Positions 23,939-35,166 of a DNA stretch of 64,000 nucleotides are shown piece after piece. Within the stretch, counting starts at the first letter, position 1. Each line of letters opens with the position of its first letter. Below the pieces are notes generated by a model. The model ran no database searches. It was not told the DNA's origin and saw only the letters and a list, made by a program, of their open reading frames with translations. Position numbers and translations under genes: made by a program. Origin of the DNA: Artemisia argyi (lineage: Eukaryota; Streptophyta; Magnoliopsida; Asterales; Asteraceae). The DNA is taken from positions 16,163,465 through 16,227,464 of the forward strand of contig CM060692.1 of the NCBI GenBank assembly GCA_030686995.1, written 5' to 3'.

Positions 23939-26242
23939 TGGTTATATCTCGTTTAGTAATATAGTTGTAATGTAATTGTTAAGATTAACCGATCATATTT
24001 ATTTTATTAGTATTTTAATCAAACATGGACACTAAACATAATGAAAAAGTTGAACGTGTATTACGAAAAGCTTCTGTGAGTAAGAAGGAAATGAGTGTTG
24101 GATTTGGGACTTTATCCCACATTGCTGAAGGAGTAAACGTGTAAGAGATTTATAAGCAAGATTATGAAGTTACTAAACAAGTAGCTCAAATTGTGATACA
24201 CAATAACTGTCTTTGTTATAAACTTTTCAATGTGCATGATGATTGAGTTATTTTTGGTTATTCTTTTTCTCAAATAAAACCTAACACCTAACCATCATTA
24301 CTACTAGTAATTTTTAGTTTTGTAACCTTTTCTTGTATTGATCTTCCTATTACGTGAGTAACTCGTTTTGTTACCGTTGATTATTATTGGTAAACTTTGT
24401 ATAGAAGAAAAAAAAGAGTAGAGTTTGAAGTCTTTGTTACAAAAACTTAATAGCTCGTACAATTTTTCCAAACTCAAATAGTACTCCCAATAAAGTTGGG
24501 TAAAATTGAGGCTAAAACTCTGAAAGCATAACATTAACTTTAAGAAATAATATTCAAAGGCAATATGGTATATAAAGTTAGAAGAGTTACACTCATTTAC
24601 CTTGTGCCGTTAACCACTTTCGAGTTTCTTTCACAAACCTCTTATGCACATAAGACATTAAGGTTAGGATCAGTTATATTAGTGACCTGTTGCTGATGAT
24701 ATACAATAGAACTACTCAAGAAAGTGAACGGGTTTAGTATATGTTAATATGCACATCATTGCTCGTACTTGTTAATACCGATATATGCAAAAGATATAAA
24801 GTCATATTACCATGTAATCCTTATTCCAAAAATGGCTGAAGTCTTTGAGGATTTTTGCAGGTGACTTATTGGCTAACATCTCTCACCACTTCGAGATGAA
24901 ATTACCATGTTTCCCATGTTGAATTGCCCTTTGTCCTCCAAGGTCTTTTTATAGGTTCAGTGCTTTTGCCACAAAGATGAAAAAATAATGAAACTGAGCA
25001 CCAACTTTACCTTGTTATCTCGAAGTCAAAGCAGTTGACAAATTTGTAGTATACATGACTGGAACAACCCGCGAGCTGCTGGTTCCCTTACATTAATGAC
25101 CCTGGGCTAGTCCCTTGATAACATTATACTGAGGACTTACATAGTTAAGTGAGTCAGATGTTATGTATCTTTAGAGCACAATTTCTGTTAACGTAAGTTA
25201 GTCTAAGACTTTGCATTGAAAATGATTTATCTTTTGGTATTTGAAAGTTTGAAACTGTAGTGGAAATGGGAGTCTTTTTATTCGAATGCGAGCTCTTTGT
25301 CAAGATTGTTTGTACAATTGGATAGCTCAAAGGTATCTGATAAATTTATGCTTGATCAAAGCAAACTCGATTTGAGCTTAATTGTTGAGCTTATTTATGT
25401 ACTCAAACTTGGTAAAGGTTATAGCTTTATCCAATACTAGCTATCGCATAAATTGACCCATTTTCTCAGTGAGCATCTAATAAAAAGATTCAACAAAGAA
25501 AATACACAGATCTTCCTGTTGAATGTTTGGCAACCGTTTGGTAAATCTATAATTGATTATTATAACGTTATAATTTATCATAATTTTCAGGTAAACATAT
25601 GACCTAAATACTTTCCATTTAGGAGCGAGAACGCTAATTTTATTGTTTATTATGGCCGGTTTAATAAGAGGAACAACCCGAGAGCCGTTGGTTGGTTCTC
25701 CTTCAATGAATGATCCTTTGTTAGTCTTTTGTAATGTTTTACCGATACAAGAACATTAAAACAAACTTTACCTCCCTAGGTTATTGTATAAATATCAAAA
25801 GTAAAAAGTAGTAATATATAGTCTCGATTTGTAAGCAGTCAAATTTTGCTTGTTTTTTTTATACTCTCGATTTGTAAGTTAATATATAGTTTGTAAGTTG
25901 GTGGCATGGGCCAGGATGAGAGACTTATGGAGTCAACTGGTCGTGATTCAATTCTTTTTTGGCAAAAATTATCATCATTGATTACATAATTAGAAGGTCC
26001 AACTTCTTTATATCCTAAGGTTTTGTGCCGTTTTCTTATGCTAAACTTTTATGTCAATCCTATATCATAATGTTTTTGTAATTTGTACATCCACGTATTG
26101 TACGAGAAGTATAAAATTATTATAAACTATCTAAATTACGAATTATTCTTTTCCATGGAATTTTTCTTCACCCGCAAAGCGTACATAATCTTCACTTTCA
26201 AAGCATGTGTTTAATTCTACTCTCAAATTTTGTTCCGAGAAG

Positions 26243-26274
<32 letters not shown>
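26243..26274. repeat. Poly(A) run, 32 bp
   Basis: Pure adenine run in noncoding sequence; no retroposon body recognised. Confidence 0.95.
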
Positions 26275-26276
<2 letters not shown>

Positions 26277-26704
26277 TAGGATATTAAACTCGATCTAAAT
26301 TACAATTCAATTGCAACATTGTATATATATATAAGCTTAAAGATTTTATCTCGTTTATCAATGTGGGACAAAACCAAAAAAACGCATGCCCATCTCTTAT
26401 GTTTTGGTTTCATGTCGAACATACGTTAGCTCGTCTATGGTTTAATTTTTTAGTTCGCAAAGGATGTGAAGTATCCCATGCACCATTTTCTCGTTACTTG
26501 TTGAATAAGTTGAAGAGGATCTTTAAAAGAAACAACCTGCGAGAAAAGTTAATAAACTTTACCTACCTCTATTATTGTATAAATATCAAGGGTAAAAAGT
26601 TAATAACGGCTTCATAACGTATGGTAAAAACCAAAAAGGTACTAAAAGACTACGCATGAGCTCGATTTGTAAGATGCCATGTCGTTGCTTGAGTAGGAAA
26701 TGGT

Positions 26705-27095
26705 GGGTATGTTTGATAAAATTAGCTGTAAGTTGTATGCTGTAAGCCGTAAGCCGTAAATTGCAAAGCTGTTAACATGAGCTACAAGCTGTATCATTTT
26801 TTCAATAAAAGTGTTTAGTAAGTTAGTTGTTAAATGTAATTATAAGATGTAAAATAACATAAAAGAACATATCTATAATTATAAATTAATGTTGGGAGGG
26901 TATATCAGTTATTTAAAGTTTTAACAGCTCCAAGATGTTTAAAAAGCTTCATGGATCAGCTTTTCATTTAGGAGCTATTTGTCTGAAATAAAAGCTCGAA
27001 GTAAATGTATCCAAACGAGGCTACTATTTTAGAAGAGATTATTTTTGTAACAAAAAGCTAACAGCTCCTCTAAAAAGCCCTTACCAAACAGGCCC
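26705..27095. mobile_element. MITE candidate, hAT-like
   Basis: The ends are imperfect inverted repeats: GGGTATGTTTGATAA on the left, and the complement of the right end reads GGGCCTGTTTGGTAA. The length is about 390 bp, with internal runs of CTGTAAG and AGCTGTT typical of such elements. I could not find a clean target duplication. Confidence 0.45.
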
Positions 27096-27527
27096 GGTAT
27101 GTTATTTGGTATAAGCAAAGTTTTTTCCCCTAATCATAGTTTCAAACCTTTACGTTAACTAATTTGCAGAGTTTGAACCAATCGTTACACATATATAAAC
27201 TGGGTAAAGTCTTCTCTTTTCAAGAGATTGACGTGATCATTTCAGTATTGTTTGTAACTAGCATAACTGAACTTGATAGCTCTACGTTTTAACGAAGATG
27301 ATAACAAGCATTTTGCCACACTAGACAACCCTAGTAGTTTAAGCTCAAAATTAGTTATTTTATACTCATACGTTTTGTGACAAAACGTACATAAAAAATA
27401 CTTTACACTATCATATAACTTATTCATTAGATAAGTGTATGTTTTGTTGAATTATTATTTAGGGTAAAATAACTAAAAGCACCCAAAAGCTCAAACACAA
27501 AGGTGACAAGTTAAGTAAGAAGGAAAT

Positions 27528-27569
27528 GTCCCACATAGGTAAAGAAACAAACTTGGAAGATATTTATAA
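27528..27569 (+). promoter_or_regulatory. USE-like plus TATA-like motif pair
   Basis: GTCCCACATAG at 27528-27538 and TTATAA at 27564-27569 with a 25-bp gap. No cystatin copy is adjacent, so the motif persists without the gene. Confidence 0.3.
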
Positions 27570-28159
27570 GCAACAACATGAATTGCTCACATAAGGAACA
27601 TGATTTGATGTATGTACACATTAAGTGATGTGGTTAAAAGCTCTTCCGTGTGCATAGCCAAATCATTTCTTTTTATAACTTTATTACAAACAAATGCCCC
27701 CGCAAAGTGACCATGCTATCTCGCTTCAAAAATCTAACACACTCTACAAGTTGAAATACCGTAGTTGACTAGTTCTTCGGCTATTGCACCATTGCTAGTT
27801 TATCTATCTTTGTAGCACTCATATCTTGTGCATCCGTAACGTCGAATGGTTTTAGTGTCGTGCTCAATTCTATTTGTTGTTACTCATTTGTAATTGTTTG
27901 CTCAGTTCTATGCATTCAAAATTCACATGTTATAAAGTTCGTAAAACATAATCCTAGTGAAATACTAAAAAAAAAAGTAGCTAGCATGTTGCAATATTAT
28001 TTATACTTGGATAGGATTAAGGACATAATGACCATGGTCAAGTCACGGGTTTCAAATTTAACGGCATAAAACCAAAAGATAAGCAACCTCTTCTCCTTGT
28101 TGCATTTGTTCAATTGAAATGGACATTTTTTTGTTCTCAATTACAAAGGTGACAATTTA

Positions 28160-28445
28160 AGGGTAAAAGCTATAAAATATCATCGTACTTTCAAAAATGT
28201 ATCAAGTTGAACCATGTACTTTTTTATTTCTTACTTGAACAACGAACTTTCAAATTTTTATTCGACTTGAACCATATCTTATTTATTAAAAAAAATAAAA
28301 AGAAATTACACGTGAATAATTAGAAAAGATATGGTTCAAATCGAATAAAAATTTGAAAATTCGTTCGTCAAGTAAGCAATAAAAAAGTACAAGGTTCAAC
28401 TTGGTACATTTTTGAAAGTACGATGGTATTTTATAGCTTTTACCC
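28160..28445. mobile_element. Hairpin MITE, 286 bp, 8-bp target duplication
   Basis: Two arms of about 120 bp are inverted copies (GGGTAAAAGCTATAAAATA on the left, its complement on the right), leaving a short loop near 28290-28310. ACAATTTA flanks both sides (28152-28159 and 28446-28453). The empty site is present at 34481-34490 (GACAATTTAATTC). The TSD could be a 9-bp Mutator-type duplication with one mismatch, or a true 8-bp hAT-type one. Confidence 0.85.
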
Positions 28446-28489
28446 ACAATTTACACTACAAGAAATAGGAGAACAGGCGACGAAGACGA

Positions 28490-28880
28490 TCCCGTCGACA
28501 CAATGTCAACGGCATAACGCACAAAACGACAAAAAACACGCTTGACCGAGCCAGGCTGCGTTGAATTTTTTGGTTTCATACGATCCCGTCGACATGTCGA
28601 CGGGAATATAATGGTCAAACTATTCAACCTCAATAATTGCCAAAACTTGGGCGCGAAATTATCCCGCTAATACGCTCCCGTCGACATGTCGACGGGATAA
28701 TATAAATCACGAATCAAAGAGTAATTAACGTATGATTAACATTAATTACTGTGTTTGGTTTCAATTTCCCGTCGACATGTCGACGAGATAATTGTAACTA
28801 CTTAATTATCATAAAATATTGGCCAATAGAATGGCGGGATTTTTTCCCGCCTGTTTTTCCCGGCGACATGTCCACGGGAT
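28490..28880. repeat. Left subterminal palindrome array of the CACTA element
   Basis: Perfect 20-bp palindromes sit at 28585-28604 and 28677-28696, with variants near 28490, at 28768-28787 and near 28858. Spacing is about 90 bp. Likely transposase-binding sites by analogy with En/Spm TNPA motifs. Confidence 0.8.
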
Positions 28881-28932
28881 TATCTACCCATTTTTTTTTT
28901 TTTTTTTACTTATATATATATATTCTCATAAA

Positions 28933-29796
28933 ATCGTGTATAACCATAGCATCTCGGCTCGTTCGTTTAACATCTCGCGTATAACCATATCATCTCGGCT
29001 CGTTCGTTTAACATCTCGTGTAAAACCATAGCATCTCGGCTCGTTCGTTTAACATCTTGTGTATAACCATAGCATCTCGGCTCGTTCGTTTAACATCTCA
29101 TGTATAACCGTAGCATCTCGACTCATCCGTTATCTCATGTATAACGATATCATCTCGGATCGTTCATTTAACATCTCATGTGGCATCTCGGCTCGTTCAT
29201 TTAACATCTCGTGTATAACCATAGCATCTTGGCTCGTTCGTTTAACATCTCACGTATAACCGTAGCATCTCGACTCATCCGTTTAACATCTCATGTATAA
29301 CGATATCATCTCGACTCGTTCGTTTAACATCTCATGCATAACCGTATTATCTCGGCTCGTTCGTTTAACATCTCGTGTACAACCATATCATCTCGGCTTG
29401 TTTGTTTAACATCTCGTGTATAACCATAGCATCTCGGCTTGTTGGTTTAACATCTCTTGTACAACCATATCATCTTGGCACGTTCGTTTAACATCTCGTG
29501 TATAATCACAGCATCTCGGCTCATTGGTTTAACATCTCATGTACAACTATATCATCTCGGCTCGTTCGTTTAACATCTCGTGTATAACCGTAGCATCTCG
29601 ACTCATCTGTTTAACATCTCGCGTATAACCATATCATCTCGGCTCATTCGTTTAACATCTCGTGTATAACCATAGCATCTGGGCTCGTTCGTTTAACATC
29701 TCGTGTATAACCATAGCATCTCGGCTTGTTGGTTTTACATCTCGTGTACAACCATATCATCTCCGCTTGTTCGTTTAACATCTCGACTCATCCGTA
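28933..29796. repeat. 41-bp tandem satellite inside the CACTA element, about 21 units
   Basis: Each unit contains AGCATCTCGGCTCGTTCG and then TTTAACATCTCG. Units often alternate between a TAGCATC and a TATCATC form, a dimer-like higher-order pattern. The open frames through it are repeat translations, not genes. Confidence 0.93.
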
Positions 29797-30825
29797 ATTA
29801 ATTTTAAATTAAAGTATTTAATTTTATAAAACTATTTTTTAAATAGTTTTTCAAGTTTATAAAAGTATTTTATTAAATAAAAGTAATTAATTTTAAATAA
29901 AGTATTTAATTTTAATTTTTAATTTTATAAATGGCGTGAACATGTCGACGAGAATGAAACTGCCAAAAATTTCACCAAAAAAATCTAATTATTTCACAAA
30001 AAAATCAAATTATCGCGCCAAAAATGCCGACTAATTTATTTTACTGTCCCGTGGACATGTCGCCGGGATAGTTAAAAATATAAAACAAAACCCTCTCTGG
30101 TCAACACTTAGAAAAAAAACGAGTTCTAACAAAAAAAAACCAGATCCACCACTCCACTGTCTCTTTCTCAATAACCATCATCGCCGGCGAGCACCACCAC
30201 CACACGAGCACCTCCGACACCACAACCACCACCACTACACCCCCTCCATCACCACAACAGCACCACCACCACCACACGAGCACCACTGTGCACTTTTCTT
30301 CCTCCTTTTCTCCCCGTTTAATTATTTCCTCAACCCATCTCATGTTTAATTCTTTCTTTTCTTCTTCCCCGTTATTTCTTGTTTAACGAAGGTATTTTTA
30401 AAATTTTGATTTGCATTTTTTAATTTTTTAATATTATTAGTTATTAAATGTTAATTGTTAATGTATAATTGTTAATTTTTTGATTTTTTTTAACAGCCTG
30501 TGAAGCCGAGGGTGAGAGCCGAGGGTGAAGCCGAGACAGAGGTAATGTGGTCCCTTTTTTTTAACTTTTGGTATCCCGACGACATGTCGACGACAACTGT
30601 TTGTGTACAGCCCAAGATATATGTTAAACTAGTTAAATAAGTTTAGTTAGTTAGTTATGTTTCGGCTAACTGTTTTATCGTTTTAGCCAAGACAGTTTTT
30701 TAAATTAGTTAATATATGCAAATATGTTATTAGTTAGTTAGTTAGTTAGTTGTGGATTGATTGGTTGAAAAAATTAGTTTTCCAGCAGAGTAAATATGTT
30801 GCGTTTAGTTAGTTTGCGAATCGAT

Positions 30826-31146
30826 TAGTTGAAAAAATTAGTTGAGTATGTAGGAGTAGAATTAGAATTAGAATTTTTGCGTTATATATAGAAGTAGATA
30901 TATTGGTTAAATGTTAGTTTGCGTTTGGTTAGTATATATGGTATACTAGTTATAATATATTGGTTAATTGTAAGGTTTTGAAAAATTGGTTAGATAGAAG
31001 TATATATATTGTTTACAATTCTAGTTAGATAGAAGTAGATATATTGATAAAATGTTAGTTTGCGAATCGATTAGTTGAAAAAATTAGTTGAGTACGTAGG
31101 AGTAGAATTAGAATTAGAATTTTTGCGTTATATATAGAAGTAGATT
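30826..31146. repeat. Pair of about 78-bp direct repeats
   Basis: CGATTAGTTGAAAAAATTAG through TATATATAGAAGTAGAT occurs at about 30826-30901 and again at about 31069-31146, just before the captured gene exons, differing by about two bases. Confidence 0.85.
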
Positions 31147-31805
31147 CTTGGACGGCATCAACACCCTGAGCTGACCATTTCCTTTTTGAAGGTAAATGTT
31201 TACAACTATTTGATTTTGTGTAGTTATTCTCGATTATGTTGTGGCTTACCTTTTTTCTTAGGCAGTGGCAGAAATTGCAAAGGCTTCAAATCGTGAAGCT
31301 TGTTTAGTCCCCGCTCAAGCAGAGGCCTACCATAAACACGTGAAGTCTGAATTGTCTAACTTGGAAAGGAAAACAGTGAACAAAGTTGACGATGGTGATC
31401 ACTCGAGTCTTGAAGAAGATGCTGATAAGTATAAGGAGCAATTGGAGGCCGTCTTTTTTAAACTGAAGGAATCCAAGAGCTACAGACGAACAGTTGGATC
31501 TATATCTATTTCCTGTATCACGGCAGCTACTCCTCTACTTAGTTCCTTGAAGCAAACAGCATACTTGATAGACTTGGATATAGTTGAGGTAGTAATACTA
31601 TTTGTTTTTCAAGCAATTGTTATCACTGTGTATATATTGAGATTTATCTTCTTGATAAATGTATATGTTATTATATTTTCAGGATGGAATCGTAGCACTT
31701 GCGAAAGTGGAAAAATCCTATAAACTGGAGACAAGAACCACGGAGGTCCTTATAGAAGCTTTACAATCATATACTTGGATTATTTTGTGTTGTACTTATG
31801 GTTGA
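31144..31805 (+). pseudogene. Captured gene fragment, three exons, resembling plant TTI1
   Basis: Three exons join in phase 0 with GT-AG introns: 31144-31191, 31262-31588 and 31683-31805 (stop TGA 31803-31805). The joined product is rich in helices, with the segments HPELTISFLKAVAEIAK, PAQAEAYHKHVKSEL, YRRTVGSISISCITAATPLL, LIDLDIVE and DGIVALAKVEKSYK. From memory this matches a HEAT-repeat stretch of plant TELO2-interacting protein 1 (TTI1), part of the TEL2-TTI1 co-chaperone for PIKK kinases. It is only about 165 codons of a protein over 1000 residues long and has no start of its own. It lies within the CACTA element, downstream of an untranslated-looking leader at 30100-30540, so it could be transcribed from the transposon. 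The splice phase is visible; the TTI1 name is my recollection and needs a search. Confidence 0.6.
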
Positions 31806-32154
31806 AACAATATTTTCGTGACCCTTATCTTAGTATTTTGTAGTTTAACCTTTTGGCGACTTGAAAATCGCGGATATTGAAACATTCCTGGATATGGCAG
31901 CTAGGTTTAGATATTACCACACCCCGTTTTGTAGACTTTATATGTTTTAATGCATTTCGAGTTTGTTTAGCGATAACTTGCAAGTGTTTTAGGCGATGGC
32001 GAGTTATACGTTTAGGACATGTTGATATTGAGTGGTTATAGGTGCTATTACAAGTTCTGGTTGTTACAGGTTTTGGTAAATTTTTTCCGGAAAATCCGGA
32101 AAAAAATCTGGAAAAATGCTGGCAACATTAACCAAAAAATATTATTTTTTTAAT

Positions 32155-32420
32155 TGTTTCCGTCGACATGTCGACGGCATAATTAAATAATCAAATTTTT
32201 TAATTTTAAAATGCCGTGGACATGTCGCCGGCATTAGATAAAACGTAATTATTATTTGTTAATTAAAATGTTAATTAGTATTATTTTCCCGTCGACATGT
32301 CGACGGAAACAATTTGACAGACAAAGAATTCGTTTGACTGAAAAACGAAGTGGGACCCACGATGTCGACGGCGATTGTCGACGGGAACGTCGTAAAAATG
32401 TCGCCGGCGAAAGCGTCGAT
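32155..32420. repeat. Right subterminal palindrome array of the CACTA element
   Basis: Copies or variants of the GTCGACATGTCGAC palindrome lie near 32160-32178, 32215-32235 and 32288-32307, with three further GTCGACG or GTCGCCGG motifs at 32360-32416. Confidence 0.8.
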
Positions 32421-32433
32421 TGTACTAGTGTTA

Positions 32434-33585
32434 ATTCATAGCTAGACAAATGAGTCGATTTTACTTGACTTTTACGTTTAAACGGACAAGTAAGTAGACA
32501 AGAAATCGGAATGAGTTCAATGAAAAATAAATTAAAAAAAAAAAGTATCAATACGTGCACAATCCGATAGTCATCATATTATTATTTTACTTGTTAATTT
32601 TCACAATAGTGTTTACCCACCAATCAAGCATGAGACATTTCGTTTCTGACAAAGGAGTGATACGCCAAGTATTTTTTGAGTACGAAGGATATGAGTGTTG
32701 GTTTGATGACTATGTCCCACACATAGGTAAATAAACAAACATGTAAGCAGCTCTTATTTAAGTTCTGGTCATTTTTATAAGAGAATAACCACAAAACTTT
32801 TTACTAATCTTTGTCAAAACTTTCAATCTATTTTAAACATGTATAATACACTATTCTTTTATATTATAAGCCAGCTTATTAACGAGATCAATAAAAGTTT
32901 ATTAATGAGCTTAAAATAGATATACTATGAGCCAATCTTTAACTTTTCATTGACACATCGTAATAACGAGTCAAGCCCGAGCCTGTATAAAATACCACAA
33001 GTCGAACTGAACTCGAGGTTTATAAAACTTAAACGAGACGAGCTCAGGTTCGGCTTGTTTATAACTTACTCAGCAAAACTTTTTTTTTCCAAAACAAGTT
33101 TAGTAAATAACATATGTACACGTCAGGCACCTCCATATATTTTTAATGGTTTTTTCAACAATTGAATACGATGATTTCTTTGTTGCTGAAACTGAATACA
33201 ATGGAGAGTACGTTGGAATAGGCAATGACGAAAGAAATAGAGAACCTGCTAACCATGGCCAAACCCAAGGATGTGCTCAGTCAAGTTATCGGACAACACA
33301 AGTTGGATACTTGAATTGAAAATATGTACTTTATTATATCCTAATTTTGTTTTAAATTACATAAATCTTAACGTAATACATAAAAGTTTGTGATTTTGTC
33401 GAAATGTAAAAAATTATAGCGAGTTTGATATAACTTAAGTTACAGATTTTTTAATTGATTCATTTGGTTGGATTCGATGTAAATTTTTAGCCCAAAGTTC
33501 AAGTCTTGTTCACGGTCCATATTGGGTTTAGGTGAACAAAGTCAGTATTTGTGGTTTAATGCAGTTTCTAGTATTGTTACAGACA
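32434..33585. other. Noncoding repeat-unit flank
   Basis: Resumes the unit interrupted by the CACTA element; parallel to 20.5-21.5 kb and 44.3-45.3 kb. No supported gene. Confidence 0.6.
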
Positions 33586-33766
33586 CCACTTGATTCTTAG
33601 CCTTAACAACTTCAACAAACTCATATTCTTAGATAGAAAATCGTCCTAGTTCTTGCACTTCTTGGTTGTTTTCCACGTCCGTGATCTTTGTACGACCACC
33701 CGGTATCTCGTTTGCTAGGAAAAACATGCACATCGACGTTGTGACGGTTAATATTGTTGTTTTGTT
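33586..33766 (-). pseudogene. Phytocystatin 5'-half fragment without start
   Basis: The minus strand reads the end of the signal peptide, GGRTKITDVENNQEVQEL and, after a gap, EVVKAKNQVV, with the same truncation at QVV as 14146 and 21512. A TAA-like stop interrupts the segment that reads IFYLRI-like. The ATG is gone: the usual TTGGCCAT is TTTGTTC here. Confidence 0.8.
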
Positions 33767-33794
33767 CTTCAACAAACTTTAATTATAAAAACTA

Positions 33795-33977
33795 CTCTCT
33801 TCATCCTAAAATAAGTGTTGCAGACTTTTTGGAGTCTTTCTTGTTCAACTCTAACATTAAATACTTATTTGTGTTATATAATACGTAATGAAAATACATT
33901 TAAAACTCAATTCATTCGTAAATTTTCATTAATTATTATATAACACAACAAAAGTATTTAAGGTGAAAATTGAATTG

Positions 33978-34027
<50 letters not shown>

Positions 34028-34038
34028 GATACGGAGTT
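33795..34038. mobile_element. Stowaway-like MITE with a 45-bp poly(A) run
   Basis: The left end TACTCTCTTCATCCTAAAAT closely follows the Tc1/mariner Stowaway consensus (TA target, then CTCCCTCCGTCCC). The right end near ATACGGAGT is degraded. Internal inverted segments around TATATAATAC/ATTATATAAC are visible, and adenines fill 33978-34022. Confidence 0.6.
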
Positions 34039-35110
34039 GTAACAGTTTCATTAAATAAATAATATTTCTAAACCGAATCCAAATTTAAATCCAAAAGTGA
34101 TCACGCTATCTCTATCTTTGTAACGTTCATATGAATGGTTTTAGTGTCGTGCTCAATTCTATTTGTTGTTACCCATTTGAAATTGTTTGCATTCAATGAC
34201 TTATCGACGTTTCTTAATCAGAACAACATTTTCAGTGCATTTTCAAAATTCACATGTTGCATTATTGTTATATATACTTGGATAGGGTTAGGGGCATATT
34301 GGTCGTGATCAAGTCAAAGGTCTCAAATTTAACGAATAGATGAGCCACCTCTTCTCCTTGTCATTTGTCATATTTGATGAAAGATTTTTTACTTTAAGGT
34401 AAATTCAATCATCTATTGCAAATTTGTTGTATTTGTTCCATTTGAAATGGCCATTCTTTTTGTTTTCAAGTATAAAGGTGACAATTTAATTCATTGCTAA
34501 ACAAGACAAATGAGTCGATTTTACTTCACTTTTACGTCTAAAAGGTCAAGTAAGTAGTCAAAAAATGGGAATGAGACCAATGAATAATAGATAAAAAATT
34601 AATTAAAAGAAAAGAAAGAAAGAGAAAGAAAATTGTATCAATACATGCACATTCCGCTACATATAGTAGTTATATTTAAAAACGTCATTTTTATTTTACT
34701 TGTTAATTTTCAACAATAGAGTGTTTACCCATCAGTCAAGCATGAGACATTTAGTTTCCCATCGAAGGCTACGAGTTTTGACCATTCTTATAACTGGGCA
34801 GATCCAAGTTTATAAGTAACCATAAAGCGATTAAACAAGAACGTGTACACAAAATGACTATGTTATAACTCTTTGATGTGCGTGTGGCCGTTCTTTTTGT
34901 TGATATTTGTAAAATTAAAGCTAACACATGATAGTCATATCGAATCTATAATCCAAGCTTGTATCACTCTACTTTTCAATGTGGGCATAGCCAATTATTT
35001 TTGTCAAACAAAACTGATACACTATAGTTTGATTCGTGGTTTTGATGTTTTAATTTTTAAGTGTTTTAGTTTTTAAGCTAGGGTGATGCCATATGCACAA
35101 CGTTTGCATG

Positions 35111-35164
<54 letters not shown>
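35111..35164. repeat. Poly(A) run, 54 bp
   Basis: Longest pure homopolymer of the window. Confidence 0.95.

Positions 35165-35166
<2 letters not shown>

Larger units (their letters stand above)
21229..25663. repeat. Segmental duplication, copy 2 (partner 13613-18150)
   Basis: Same orientation as copy 1, without the 246-bp insertion. Right of 24811 it diverges. About 24922-25080 is replaced or rearranged relative to 17555-17610, before similarity resumes to about 25663 at TTTATTATGGCCGG. Confidence 0.9.
23939..28151. other. Noncoding stretch with simple repeats and one MITE
   Basis: No gene supported. It contains the right part of the duplication, a 32-bp poly(A) run (26243-26274), a MITE candidate (26705-27095) and a USE/TATA-like pair (27528-27569). 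A short motif family, AACAACCCG(C/A)GAG, occurs near 25064 and 25671, and a weaker form near 26533. Confidence 0.55.
28454..32430 (+). mobile_element. CACTA (En/Spm-type) transposon, 3977 bp, carrying a gene fragment
   Basis: The left end is CACTACAAGAAATAGG, and the right end is the inverse CACTAGTACAATCG. TTA flanks both ends (28451-28453, 32431-32433), the 3-bp duplication of this superfamily. The subterminal zones carry many copies of the 20-bp palindrome CCCGTCGACATGTCGACGGG and variants, the sort of array bound by CACTA-encoded proteins. No transposase coding is visible; the interior holds a 41-bp tandem array and a spliced host-gene fragment, so it is a non-autonomous, gene-carrying element. 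Removing both it and the MITE restores the site seen at 34481-34490. Confidence 0.93.

Noticed and set aside
28819..29259. Frames reading SARSFNIS repeats as a repeat protein
   Set aside because: They are translations of the 41-bp satellite; 41 is not a multiple of three, so the frame shifts each unit.
30101..30343. Minus-strand frame with Val/Trp/Gly runs
   Set aside because: It is the reverse of a CAC/ACC-rich leader-like tract in the CACTA element; low complexity only.
28490..32420. Regularly spaced palindromic repeats that look like a CRISPR array
   Set aside because: They are subterminal motifs of a CACTA transposon with TIRs and a TTA duplication, in plant DNA; spacing is irregular and no cas genes exist.
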